NCBI GenBank assembly: GCA_964612675.1
Contig: CAZTDD010000072.1
Span: forward strand, 1 to 35,105
Origin: CAZTDD01 sp964612675
GTDB lineage: Bacteria; Hinthialibacterota; Hinthialibacteria; Hinthialibacterales; JAKPRU01
Length of the DNA: 35,105 nucleotides
Reading direction: 5' to 3'
Positions 24,546 to 32,553 of the stretch are shown here, in pieces (positions within the stretch are counted from its first letter, which is position 1; each line of letters opens with the position of its first letter). Both the position numbers and the translations under genes were made by a program. The notes beneath the pieces were generated by a model. That model made no database searches. It was not told the DNA's origin and worked only from the letters and a program-made list of their open reading frames with translations.

Positions 24546-26117
24546 GTGGGGGAACCGAGTGCTTTTATTTATTCGGCGGGCTTCATCGCAATAGCGATGT
24601 TGATTTGGGATACTATTGAAGTTGGACGAAACGATGCGGCGAATATTGTCAATGCTGTCTTCGGCGCGCGCGTACTACGCCGCAGAACAGCCGTCCGCAT
24701 TGCCGGTCTGGCAGTGATCATCGGCGCATGGGCTTCTTCTCCGGTGATGGAGACCGCTCGAAAGGGGATCTTCGATCCCTCGATGCTCTCGCTGAGCGAC
24801 GCGTTGGCCGTCTACCTAGGCGTCTATTTGACCGATACAGTCCTTTTGTATTCTTTTTCTTCCTTCGGTATGCCGATCTCCACTACGGCAGGTCTCGTGT
24901 TCTCACTGTTGGGCGGCGGACTGATGCTCGGTGGACCGGCGGCTGTGCATTGGGACAAGAGCGGGCAGGTGGTTTTAGCGATTATCTGTTCCATCATAGT
25001 CAGCGGGATGGCGGGATTCTTGATTCAGAGACTGTTTCGAGGTGCGATCGGAAAACAATGCGACGATGCCAGGCGTGTACGTCTTCACGGTCCCTGGATC
25101 GCCGGCGCACTACTCACAGGTCTCGTCTATTTCATCCTGATGAAAGGCATGAAGAATGTTGCGTTGGTCCAGACTATCCGCTCCGGCACCATCGACTTGT
25201 TCGGTGCTCCTGTCATTTTGGTCGTTCTCTGGTTTATCCTTGCTCTCTTGACTAAAGCCGTGCTGACAGCCGGCGGCGAGAAGGTGACGCGGAACCTTTT
25301 TGCCGGACTGGCCGTATTGGGTATGATCGCCATTGCCATAGCGTTTGGACAAAATGATTTGGCGAACTGCGCCTCCCCGGGTGTCGCCTCTTTCATGATT
25401 CTGCGCAGAGGGGAGATCCACTATGAGTTCCCCGTACCATCGTACCTGCTTCTCCTGTGCGGGTGTTTACTGGCCATAGGGATGGCAACACGCACGGCGC
25501 AGCGTGTGACCCGAGCGGAGGTGAACACGGGCAGTCAAGGTGACATCGTGCGCCTGTACGCCCCGCGATGGTGTCTGTGGCTGGCAAAACAATTGGTCTC
25601 CGAGCGCAAGGAAGAAAAACCGCTCGCCCCGGAAGTAGATATTGCCGATAGCAAGAAACTTCAGCACTATGATGCGCTTCGTGCCGCGGTGATTACCTCC
25701 GTATCGGCAAGTGTGATCGCGTTCGCATCCGGGATGGGGCTTCCTGTCTCTACGACCTATGTCGCATTCGCCGCGGTGGTGGCAACAGGATGGGCCGACC
25801 AGATTTTCCTTCGCGGGGATGCCCAGCTGAAGCTTGCCAGGACGATCTGGGTGGTCTTCTGTTGGTTCTTCTCCGCGCTAATCGCCGCCGTAGCAACCGG
25901 TTGCAGCGCGAAACTCATCAGCGTGGCCGGAACGTGGGGAATTGGCATCGCTTTAGCCGTAAACCTCACCGTGCGCAGCTTCATGCGCAAGCGAGCAGAC
26001 CGTCAGGAAGCGCGTCTCAGAGAAGAGGCCTCCCAGCGAAGAAAGCAGTACCTGGGCGAATCGGAGGAAAGCGAGCATCCTCTCTTTGCGAGCGAGATCG
26101 ACTCAGACGAAATGTAG
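24546..26117 (+). CDS. PiT-family inorganic phosphate transporter
   Basis: A 523-residue protein with about ten to twelve transmembrane segments in two inverted halves. The PHO-4 signatures appear twice, as expected: GRNDAANIVNAVFGARVLRRRTA near the N-terminus and FGQNDLANCASPGVAS in the middle, each with a following GMPISTT / GLPVSTT motif. Members move phosphate (or metal-phosphate) with H+ or Na+. A ~70-residue cytoplasmic loop lies near residues 330-390, and there is a charged C-terminal tail. The start is GTG 24546, with AAGGAG 7 bases upstream. No phoU-like partner gene is adjacent. Confidence 0.93.
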   Translation: MGEPSAFIYSAGFIAIAMLIWDTIEVGRNDAANIVNAVFGARVLRRRTAVRIAGLAVIIGAWASSPVMETARKGIFDPSMLSLSDALAVYLGVYLTDTVLLYSFSSFGMPISTTAGLVFSLLGGGLMLGGPAAVHWDKSGQVVLAIICSIIVSGMAGFLIQRLFRGAIGKQCDDARRVRLHGPWIAGALLTGLVYFILMKGMKNVALVQTIRSGTIDLFGAPVILVVLWFILALLTKAVLTAGGEKVTRNLFAGLAVLGMIAIAIAFGQNDLANCASPGVASFMILRRGEIHYEFPVPSYLLLLCGCLLAIGMATRTAQRVTRAEVNTGSQGDIVRLYAPRWCLWLAKQLVSERKEEKPLAPEVDIADSKKLQHYDALRAAVITSVSASVIAFASGMGLPVSTTYVAFAAVVATGWADQIFLRGDAQLKLARTIWVVFCWFFSALIAAVATGCSAKLISVAGTWGIGIALAVNLTVRSFMRKRADRQEARLREEASQRRKQYLGESEESEHPLFASEIDSDEM

Positions 26118-26151
26118 GGGCTGGTCTCCGGTTGGACCGGACTGGAAACAT

Positions 26152-26964
26152 TCAAGTCGCGTCTTCGATCAACGCGGGACAACTGTCATTCTTGCCGACA
26201 AATGTGTCGTTAAGCAGCTCCGATACAGTCACAAATACATAACCATTGGAACGATATTCGCATATGATCTCCGGCAGCATCGTGTGCAGATCCGGAAGGG
26301 GCCTTCGTTTCTCGCCGATCGATCCAACGTGTAGCAGGATGATCAAACCGTTGGCTGTTTCCGGCTGACTGCCCAGTTCCATGATCCGCTCGACCCGATC
26401 CTTCGCGGCATCCGCCAGTGCGTGATCGCCCGGAACCCAATCCAGACTGTCGATTCCCCAATAAATACTCGTAAATCCCAGCTCGTGCGCCCATCCATTG
26501 ATCGTCGAAGTTCGCCCTCCGTATGGCGGTCGCCAGAAAGGAGCCATTGTAGCCCCCGTTACTTCTTCAAATTGCTCTTTGACGGGTAGAAGTTCGTGCG
26601 CCACTGTCTCTTTTGTCACATCTGTAACAAGCGTGTAAACCCCCTCTTGGATTTCCGCCCAAAGCGGATGGGTCAAGGTATGATTGCCAACCTCATGACC
26701 TTCGGCAACGATCCGCTTGACCGTTTCAGGGTACTTTCGAATAAATCGGCCGGTCAAAAAGAACGTGGAGTGGATTCCCTCATTTTCAAGTGTGTTCAGA
26801 ACCCGATCCGTGGCATTATCCAGCCAATCCCCATCAAAAGTGAGCGCCACCTCGGGAAACTCACGGTTCCCGAACACATGCTCAAAATCCATAGCACCGA
26901 CGGGTGAAACAGCCAGCAAAGCAGAGGCACATACGCAGCAGAAAAGGCAACGACTCATGTTCAT
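26152..26964 (-). CDS. Secreted polysaccharide deacetylase (NodB domain)
   Basis: A 270-residue protein with a signal peptide (MNMSRCLFCCVCASALLAVSP, cleavage near VGA). The NodB motifs are in order: TFDGDW (42-47, catalytic and metal Asp), GNHTLTH (93-99, H95 and H99 metal ligands), RPPYGG (motif 3), WGIDSLDW (motif 4) and LLHVG (motif 5). It probably removes N- or O-acetyl groups from peptidoglycan, chitin-like or capsular sugars outside the cytoplasm. The first motif reads D-G-D instead of the usual D-D-G, but both Asp remain. It converges with the PiT gene. Confidence 0.9.
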   Translation of the reverse strand: MNMSRCLFCCVCASALLAVSPVGAMDFEHVFGNREFPEVALTFDGDWLDNATDRVLNTLENEGIHSTFFLTGRFIRKYPETVKRIVAEGHEVGNHTLTHPLWAEIQEGVYTLVTDVTKETVAHELLPVKEQFEEVTGATMAPFWRPPYGGRTSTINGWAHELGFTSIYWGIDSLDWVPGDHALADAAKDRVERIMELGSQPETANGLIILLHVGSIGEKRRPLPDLHTMLPEIICEYRSNGYVFVTVSELLNDTFVGKNDSCPALIEDAT

Positions 26965-27144
26965 CTTCTACAGCAATTCGGTGAATTTGGTGTTTGCTGA
27001 AATAGTAAGTTAAATGAGTGGTGGGATTTAGGGATGTTGGGGTTTTGCTGAGCGGAAAAACCGTGGTGCAACATAATAATTAGTTCGTTATTGGCATTGA
27101 ATATTATTATGCGATAATAGTTGTGCTAACGGAGAATTACTACC
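26965..27144. other. AT-rich intergenic DNA, probable old IS end
   Basis: 180 bases with no ORF of note. The part from about 27070 to 27130 is very A+T-rich with partly self-complementary runs (ACATAATAATTAG ... ATTATTATGCG). It precedes the decayed transposase and probably includes the left end and promoter of the former element. Confidence 0.35.
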
Positions 27145-27435
27145 CTGTTCGCACGTACGAAAACGACTCGCCAGTGTGAGTATCTGTAATTTGTTGAAAA
27201 CTGTCGCGACGAGGGCAAAGCACGCCGACGAGTGATCACCACACTGGGGCGACTGGATCGGCTCCAGGAATCGGGTCAACTCGACGCATTGCTGCGTTCG
27301 GCTGTGCGGTTTTCCAAGAGGGCCGCGCTTCTGGAAGTGTACAAAGCGGGGGTGTTTCCCGAAGCGCAAACGACGCGCATCGTCGGGATTGTTCACTACC
27401 TTAGACCTGGTGTTTTGCCATACGACCTCGATTAG
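27145..27435 (+). pseudogene. Decayed N-terminal fragment of an IS1634-type transposase
   Basis: In one frame from 27145 the sequence reads FARTKTTRQCEYL-stop-FVENCRDEGKARRR and then VITTLGRLDRLQESGQLDAL, LRSAVRFSKRAALLEVYKAG and VFPEAQTTRI. The LGRLD-LQ-SGQLD and RFS motifs are the usual N-terminus of IS1634/IS4-like transposases. The TAA at 27187 stands where the family has a residue such as Gln. The similarity stops near 27400 and the catalytic DDE region is missing, so this is a remnant. Confidence 0.75.
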
Positions 27436-27524
27436 CTCGGGTGGGGTTGACGTCGAAGAACCACTTTTTGCCGGTCTGTCAGAGCTGTTGGTGAGACAGG
27501 CGGATAAGGTTATGATCTGTCATC

Positions 27525-28280
27525 ATGGCCAGACGCTCTCGAACAAACATGCACATATTGCGAACGCATAACCTTGTCAAAGCGTATCGAGGCCGCGTTG
27601 TTGTCAACCGCGTCTCCGTGGAAATCGCGGAGGGAGAGATCATCGGTCTTCTCGGTCCCAACGGCGCGGGCAAGACTACGACATTTGGCATGGTCATGGG
27701 ACTCGTTCGTCCCGACAGTGGACAGATTTCTCTTGACGATAAAGTTATCACGACCTGGCCTATGTCGCGCCGCGCACTGGCGGGCATAGGCTATCTTTCA
27801 CAAGAACCTTCCATCTTTCGCAACCTGACGGTGGAAGAGAACCTTCTTCTCATTCTCGAAAACATGGGGTATGAACGCGATCGCCGGATGGCACGATGCC
27901 GCGAGCTGCTCGAGAGTGCGGGAATCGACCGATTGGCACGCCAGAAGGCACATCTGCTCTCGGGCGGAGAAAAACGACGACTCGAGATTTGCCGTGCTTT
28001 GGCGACCAACCCGCATTTCATTCTGCTTGATGAGCCATTCTCCGGAGTGGACCCGATTGCCGTGGACGATATTCAAAGCATCATCCGTGGATTGCGCAAC
28101 CAAGGGATCGGTATCCTGATCACCGATCACAGCGTTCGTGAGACGTTGGAGGTCACCGACCGATCCTATATCCTCCATCAGGGGGATATTCTCACCCAGG
28201 GCAAACCCGCCGATCTCGTAAGCGATCCGATTGTCAAACAGATCTATCTTGGCGAAGGATTTTACTTCCAACCGGAATGA
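27525..28280 (+). CDS. lptB: LPS export ABC transporter ATP-binding protein LptB
   Basis: A 251-residue protein. Walker A GPNGAGKTTT (44-53), the LptB-typical Q-loop GIGYLSQEPSIFRNLTVEENL, signature LSGGEKRRLEICRAL, Walker B FILLDEPFSGVDPIAV and switch GIGILITDHSVRETL, ending in IVKQIYLGEGFYFQPE. Together these identify LptB rather than a branched-chain amino-acid ATPase. It powers LPS extraction by LptFG, so the cell probably has an LPS-bearing outer membrane. The start may be ATG 27525 or 27549; neither has a strong Shine-Dalgarno. No lptA, lptC or lptFG gene is nearby, and a dead transposase lies just upstream. Confidence 0.93.
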   Translation: MARRSRTNMHILRTHNLVKAYRGRVVVNRVSVEIAEGEIIGLLGPNGAGKTTTFGMVMGLVRPDSGQISLDDKVITTWPMSRRALAGIGYLSQEPSIFRNLTVEENLLLILENMGYERDRRMARCRELLESAGIDRLARQKAHLLSGGEKRRLEICRALATNPHFILLDEPFSGVDPIAVDDIQSIIRGLRNQGIGILITDHSVRETLEVTDRSYILHQGDILTQGKPADLVSDPIVKQIYLGEGFYFQPE

Positions 28281-28296
28281 TCGACTTTTGAGAAAT

Positions 28297-28881
28297 CTAC
28301 TGAACAAATCTTCGGATGGAGCCGAAGGAGGTTATCCCGTTCGACGCGTCATAGTCGCAATGCCAGCATCCCCGATTGTAGCCTTCTCCGGGAAAGTACC
28401 GTATCCGTGAAGGTCCGACCGACACAATGATAGCGCTTTCATTTCGATGATCCTGATCCTCGTTGAGGGCGTTGATCTCGAAAGGAGTCCAAAATGCGCC
28501 GATACACCCTTTTTTGGTCCAATACTCCGAATAGAGAAACCGATTGGGATCGGGCACCCACCCCGCATCCGCTGTGTTCGAGCCGGGATTGAACGGGTCT
28601 ACGGGAAACGCGGTGACATATGCAACCGGCGTGGAAAGCACGGCCACGTGATTGATCATATAGGTCGGCCACGGTCCGGTGTTCATGTCTGCCGGGACAT
28701 CGTTGCGATCCAGTCGGTACGTTTGAACAGCCATGGCGAGACTTCGCACATCCGCCTGAACCCGCGCGATTTTCGCCTTCATCTGAGCGTTCAGGAAATT
28801 CGGAACCGCGATGGCTGCCAGAATTCCGATAATCGCGACCACGATCAACAACTCGATCAAGGTGAATCCACGGTCAGACAT
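28297..28881 (-). CDS. Type II secretion-like pseudopilin (GspG-like)
   Basis: A 194-residue protein with a short prepilin leader: MSDRG|FTLIELLIVVAIIGILAAIA. Prepilin peptidase would cut after G5 and methylate F6, and the conserved Glu (E10) is present. The helix continues as VPNFLNAQMKAKIARVQADVRSLAMAVQTYR, as in GspG-like pseudopilins of many candidate phyla, followed by a beta-rich C-terminal domain with scattered Cys. It may form pseudopili or be a minor pilin; no secretion ATPase or secretin is in the window. AAGGAGGG lies 6 bases before the ATG, inside a possible sequestering hairpin. Confidence 0.9.
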   Translation of the reverse strand: MSDRGFTLIELLIVVAIIGILAAIAVPNFLNAQMKAKIARVQADVRSLAMAVQTYRLDRNDVPADMNTGPWPTYMINHVAVLSTPVAYVTAFPVDPFNPGSNTADAGWVPDPNRFLYSEYWTKKGCIGAFWTPFEINALNEDQDHRNESAIIVSVGPSRIRYFPGEGYNRGCWHCDYDASNGITSFGSIRRFVQ

Positions 28882-28887
28882 AACATG

Positions 28888-28945
28888 CCCTCCTTGATGG
28901 ATGCAACGTACGTATTGACGTAAGGTAGCATCTCAACAAGGAGGG
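28888..28945 (-). promoter_or_regulatory. Hairpin that could mask the pseudopilin ribosome-binding site
   Basis: On the minus strand CCCTCCTTG (28945-28937) is perfectly complementary to CAAGGAGGG (28896-28888), which contains the Shine-Dalgarno of the pseudopilin gene. Inside, GATGC (28932-28928) pairs with GCATC (28904-28900). If transcription starts upstream of 28945, the ribosome-binding site can be closed. Confidence 0.5.
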
Positions 28946-28946
28946 T

Positions 28947-29006
28947 TCAATCTGGAAGTTTAAGATCTGGAAGTTTAAGATCTGGAAACTCAAGATCTGC
29001 AGATTC
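28947..29006. repeat. Four tandem 15-base repeats
   Basis: Units based on AAGATCTGGAAGTTT at 28947-28961 (degenerate), 28962-28976, 28977-28991 and 28992-29006. It lies upstream of the pseudopilin leader hairpin and just downstream of the 573-residue gene. Fifteen bases is a multiple of three, but no gene is apparent across it. Confidence 0.75.
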
Positions 29007-29039
29007 AAGACGCCGGGTCTCATACTGACCGCTTCAATT

Positions 29040-30761
29040 TCACGTAGGTTCCTCCAGCGCCAGGTAGTCTGGGGAAACGCAGACCTCTTCGCCGTGCTGA
29101 GCGATAGCGCGGTATGAGCCGTTCAGGATCTCGATGGCGTCCTGGAACTTTCTCGACGTAGGGAACAGTGTCTTGTTCTGCAGGCACGCCTTTTTCAAAT
29201 CCTCTCTTGAGAGACAAAGACCCGACTGAATGAACTGTTCACAGATAAAGAGAAGCTGTTCCTTGGTCCAGGAATCGGATTCGTAATCCAGTACCTCTCG
29301 TAGAGGAACAAGCGCGTCACGCCGTTCCTGTGTATTGAGCGGGCCGTACTGGCTCACGATTTCTTTCTCTTCCTCACTGACTGCGAGACGAAGGTCGTAA
29401 AGAAAGTCACGTTCGCTCAACGATCGCTTGTCGAGACGGGAACGAGAGAGTCCGGACTCGAGAGCCCTGTGGACAATACTGGGCGAAATCTCGAATCCCC
29501 AGTGTTTACGGTAGAACCGGGCGTACTGCTGCCGCAGAAACTGAAGGGTTTGCTTCAGATGATCTATGCTGTGGTTCTTCCGCGAATGCGCATAGGTTTC
29601 CGCGATATCCGGAGCGATACCTTCTTCCTCGACCAGATACTCGGTCAATTCGATCTCGGATTCGCTTGGGACTCTTCCCTGTCGGCGCAGAATCTTGCGG
29701 ATGGCTCGTTTTCCGCCCATCAGGTCGGAAACAGCCAATTCGCTGTCGGAGAGCCGCAGGAGATTCTCCATGGTCTCGTAACTGGCGCGCGCAGAAATAT
29801 AGTCGATCTGTTCGGGGGTTGCGCCGAGTTCACGCAGAAGTTGTTTCCTCCGCTCCACATCTTCGCGTTGTCTCTTGGACCGTTCGATTCGTTTCTGGAG
29901 ACGGGAATAGTTCGCCTTGAGGCGGTTTGGGCTGATTTGTTCCGTTTCCGACTCCAGCAAGTCCACTTTTCGCTGCAGCATATCCATACTGGACTGAGAA
30001 ACCAGGAAATCAATATCCTCTTCGGTGAACGGCGGATCGATTTTGCCGGCATCCGCCAGACTTTCGAGGAACAGGGTTTTTTCCTTGCGCTCCTCCGGCC
30101 AGAGATTGCCGCGTCGTGCGCGGGCACCGGCACGGGTGCGCACCTTGGCTACAGAGAGATTCAACTCGGGCGGGTGAACAAACGACCCGACTGTTCTGTA
30201 CACTTCGAGACGACGAGCCAGACGTTCCGGTGCGATCTCCTCGATCTCCGGAGTCGAATTGCTCAGTCGATCAATCAGGTCCGGAAGACGTTTTGCTTGC
30301 TGCTTGAGCACACTATCCAGGTAGCGGATATGGCGATCGAGCAGAACCTCGCTCAGTAGCTCACATAAGTGCCTTCCGGCGCGGAGGATGCGATCTGACG
30401 CCTCGTCTCCTTCCGCCTTCGATTTCGCGGTTTGATCGACAGTGGTCAGCAGCTGCTCGGCCTGCGCATCCGAAACCACGGGGAAAGGTAGAAGATCCTT
30501 GGCGTGCTTCTTGAGCAAGCTGCGGACCTTCGAGCGGCTCTCCTTATATGTGGTGACTTCGGCATCCGCGATCTCGTCGAGCAAGAGCGCCACTTCCTTC
30601 ACAAAGGTCTCCGATTCTTCACTATATGTGTCAGGAATCGGCTCAACCTGAGCTACATAATAGGACTCGGGCTGACGGTACGAAGACGTGTAAGTCTCCA
30701 TCCGTGCCGGCTCTGTGGAAAGTTCGGTAGTGCTATATGTATGGTCGCTATAAGTTTTCAT
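29040..30761 (-). CDS. Unrecognised 573-residue helical repeat protein
   Basis: Not assigned to a known family. There is no signal peptide or membrane segment, so it is probably cytoplasmic. The first 50 residues are rich in Tyr, Ser and Thr (YSTTELSTEPARMETYTSSY). The rest is charged and predicted helical. Three segments share one pattern, an L/E-G start, then E-x-I-D/A-Y/F, then an SxxxxxLxxxLxLL helix: 236-272 (DAGKIDPPFTEEDIDFLVSQ), 308-340 (RELGATPEQIDYISARASYE) and 376-410 (VEEEGIAPDIAETYAHSRKN). Residues 280-310 are coiled-coil-like (RLQKRIERSKRQREDVERRK). The start has GGAAG upstream. It is not in an obvious operon. Function unknown. Confidence 0.8.
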   Translation of the reverse strand: MKTYSDHTYSTTELSTEPARMETYTSSYRQPESYYVAQVEPIPDTYSEESETFVKEVALLLDEIADAEVTTYKESRSKVRSLLKKHAKDLLPFPVVSDAQAEQLLTTVDQTAKSKAEGDEASDRILRAGRHLCELLSEVLLDRHIRYLDSVLKQQAKRLPDLIDRLSNSTPEIEEIAPERLARRLEVYRTVGSFVHPPELNLSVAKVRTRAGARARRGNLWPEERKEKTLFLESLADAGKIDPPFTEEDIDFLVSQSSMDMLQRKVDLLESETEQISPNRLKANYSRLQKRIERSKRQREDVERRKQLLRELGATPEQIDYISARASYETMENLLRLSDSELAVSDLMGGKRAIRKILRRQGRVPSESEIELTEYLVEEEGIAPDIAETYAHSRKNHSIDHLKQTLQFLRQQYARFYRKHWGFEISPSIVHRALESGLSRSRLDKRSLSERDFLYDLRLAVSEEEKEIVSQYGPLNTQERRDALVPLREVLDYESDSWTKEQLLFICEQFIQSGLCLSREDLKKACLQNKTLFPTSRKFQDAIEILNGSYRAIAQHGEEVCVSPDYLALEEPT

Positions 30762-31125
30762 ATCTTCCGTATCTTCAGGGAGTCAGGATAGTTGATAAAA
30801 ACAATCAACGTAGTCATTCAAAGTATACGAACGAGTTACCCCATGTGCAACCCGTTTTTAACTTTTTTTTTATCGTCGTCCAGGGCGGGATCAAGTTTGA
30901 ATCTGATAGGGTATTAACCATTTAACTGACTGAAATAAATGGATTTATGAAGTTGCCCGCCTCTGATGAAAGTCCCCTACTTACGTAAACGAATCTATCG
31001 AGCAAAGGTGACGGTGAGTGCGAAGCGTCGGGGTTCCCATTCCGCCGGAGGAGTTGGTTTCCGAAATGATGAGAGATACGATATAGTGAATCTCTTATTT
31101 CCTGACCTTTGGACGAGATATTGGG
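30762..31125. other. Intergenic region, no gene seen
   Basis: 364 bases between divergent genes. A+T-rich at 30780-30930, with a run of T at 30857-30870. Open frames here are short or continue only as antisense shadows of the GNAT gene. Promoters for both flanking genes are expected here but none is clear. Confidence 0.4.
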
Positions 31126-31626
31126 ATGCTCAGACATGCTAAAATGAAGGATGTAAAGGCGATCAAATCGCTCGCCGAGCGTCACATGGTAGAGGGAAGC
31201 CTCCTTCCCCTCGCTTTGACAGAGATTTATGAAAACATCCGCGATTTTTTTGTAATCGATGAAGATGGAGTTGTTGTTGGGTGTGTGGCGCTTCACGTTA
31301 CGTGGGAAGATATGGCGGAGATTCGGACTTTGGTGGTGGAACGGGAGTGTCGAGGCAAGGGATACGGAGATCAGTTGATTCTTGCGGCGATGCGAGAAAC
31401 GCGGGATCTTCAAATTGAGCGGGTATTTGCGCTGACTGCCATTCCGTCCTATTTTACGGAGAGAGGGTTCAAAGAAATGGATAAGAGCCTGCTGCCTCAC
31501 AAGGTCTGGGCAGCATGTATAAAATGCCCGAAGTTTCCGGATTGCGACGAGGTTGCGGTCGGCACGACGGTCAGCGAATGGTTTGCGACGTACGGCGCGC
31601 GGTTCGAATCCACGGAGGTTGACTGA
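31126..31626 (+). CDS. GNAT N-acetyltransferase, short-form N-acetylglutamate synthase type
   Basis: A 166-residue GNAT-fold protein. The acetyl-CoA loop is visible as LVVERECRGKGYGDQLI (R/Q-x-x-G-x-G/A). The C-terminal motif LPHKVWAACIKCPKFPDCDEVAV, with two or three Cys, is characteristic of the stand-alone GNAT amino-acid N-acetyltransferases that make N-acetylglutamate for arginine synthesis in Geobacter-like bacteria. The likely reaction is acetyl-CoA + L-glutamate to N-acetylglutamate; this is inferred from the motif. The stop TGA overlaps the ATG of the next gene (TGATG), indicating coupled translation with a microcompartment vertex protein. Confidence 0.8.
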   Translation: MLRHAKMKDVKAIKSLAERHMVEGSLLPLALTEIYENIRDFFVIDEDGVVVGCVALHVTWEDMAEIRTLVVERECRGKGYGDQLILAAMRETRDLQIERVFALTAIPSYFTERGFKEMDKSLLPHKVWAACIKCPKFPDCDEVAVGTTVSEWFATYGARFESTEVD

Positions 31627-31928
31627 TGTTTCTAGGACGAGTTGTGGGAACGGTTGTATCGACGCAGAAAGATCCGAAGCTGCAGGGAGGTAAGTTACTG
31701 ATTGTACAGCATATCGGTATCGATCTGGAATTGTCGAAAACCCATGTAGTTGCGATGGATTCGGTCGGTGCCGGTACGGGGGAGCTTGTGGTTTGTGCGG
31801 CGGGTTCGTCGGCTCGAATGACGGAGGTAACCGAGGGATTACCTGTGGATACGGTGATTCTGGCGATTGTCGACAGTCTGGAGGTCGGTGGGGATATTGT
31901 CTTCAGGAAAGACACGGATGAGGAGTGA
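31626..31928 (+). CDS. EutN/CcmL-family microcompartment vertex protein (first copy)
   Basis: A 100-residue protein. LGRVVGTVVSTQKDPKLQGGKLLIVQHI, VVAMDSVGAGTGELVVCAAGSSARM and PVDTVILAIVDSLEV follow the EutN/CcmL pentamer pattern closely, including the VGAGxGExV and GSSAR motifs that cap the five-fold vertex of bacterial microcompartments. It overlaps the preceding GNAT gene by one base. No hexameric BMC-domain shell gene or encapsulated enzyme is in the window, so its use here is unclear. Confidence 0.92.
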   Translation: MFLGRVVGTVVSTQKDPKLQGGKLLIVQHIGIDLELSKTHVVAMDSVGAGTGELVVCAAGSSARMTEVTEGLPVDTVILAIVDSLEVGGDIVFRKDTDEE

Positions 31929-32106
31929 TTTTGCGCCGAGAAGTCGGCGGTCGGCGGAATGTACAACAAAAGAGAATATGTCCTTTTTGGGAGTCTCTTT
32001 CCGGCCATGATGAAGATGGGAAGAGATAACAAGAGTAAACGAAGGTAGTTACGTGATCGAGTGGCGGAGATTTCACCGATTTTTGCGTCGTTTTCATTGA
32101 AAAGCG

Positions 32107-32214
32107 CAGAATTGACCGGTTCGCAAAAAGTCGAAAGTTGGCATCGGAAGTTCCCTCTCCCCCCGGGAGAGGGAGAAGATCTCTCCCGACTTCTTGCGAC
32201 GCCATCAGAATTGA
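32107..32214. repeat. MITE-like palindromic element, copy 2
   Basis: Termini CGCAAAAAGTCG (32122-32133) and CGACTTCTTGCG (32187-32198) are inverted at 11 of 12 positions and share the core of the element at 5614-5815, including the following CATCAGAA. An inner hairpin CCCTCTCC...GGAGAGGG spans 32153-32173. CAGAATTGA occurs as a 9-base direct repeat at 32107-32115 and 32206-32214, a possible target duplication. Related GAATTGAACAGA copies continue to about 32237. Confidence 0.65.
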
Positions 32215-32250
32215 ACAGAGCGCCGAATTGAACAGAACGCGGAGAAAGGC

Positions 32251-32550
32251 ATGAACATCGGTAAGGTTCTCGGGTCGGTTTGGGCGACGCGGAAACATCA
32301 CAGCCTGGACGGGGTGAAGTTGTGCGTCGTTCAGCCACTTGACCATAACCGCAAACCGTTCGGCAAACCACTGATCGCTCCGGATATCACCAATCAGGTC
32401 GGACGGGATGAGATCGTGTTTCTGGTGGAGGGTGGCGATGCCACGCGTCTCCTGCCCGGTCCGCGATTGCCATACGATGCCGCAGTGGTTGGCATCATCG
32501 ATAGTCTATCTACGGACTCTTCCAAGCATCAGTCCGAATCGAAAGGATAG
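32251..32550 (+). CDS. EutN/CcmL-family vertex protein (second copy, diverged)
   Basis: A 99-residue protein: IGKVLGSVWATRKHHSLDGVKLCVVQPLD, then APDITNQVGRDEIVFLVEGGDATRLL and PYDAAVVGIIDSLST. The strand order and the VG-x-x-E-x-V segment match EutN/CcmL, but the conserved VGAGxGE and GSSAR motifs are altered (VGRDEIV, GGDATR), so it may occupy a different position or bind another partner. GGAG / AAAGG lies before the ATG. The permease gene starts 3 bases after its stop, so the two are likely translated together. Confidence 0.88.
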   Translation: MNIGKVLGSVWATRKHHSLDGVKLCVVQPLDHNRKPFGKPLIAPDITNQVGRDEIVFLVEGGDATRLLPGPRLPYDAAVVGIIDSLSTDSSKHQSESKG

Positions 32551-32553
32551 AGG

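Noticed and set aside
27389..27571. A 60-codon open frame between the transposase remnant and lptB
   Set aside because: It overlaps the start of lptB in another frame and has no similarity or ribosome-binding site.
28947..29006. Possible CRISPR array in the tandem repeats
   Set aside because: The 15-base units are directly adjacent with no spacers and there are no cas genes.
29469..30359. A 296-codon plus-strand open frame
   Set aside because: It lies wholly inside the 573-residue gene on the other strand and shows no motif or ribosome-binding site.
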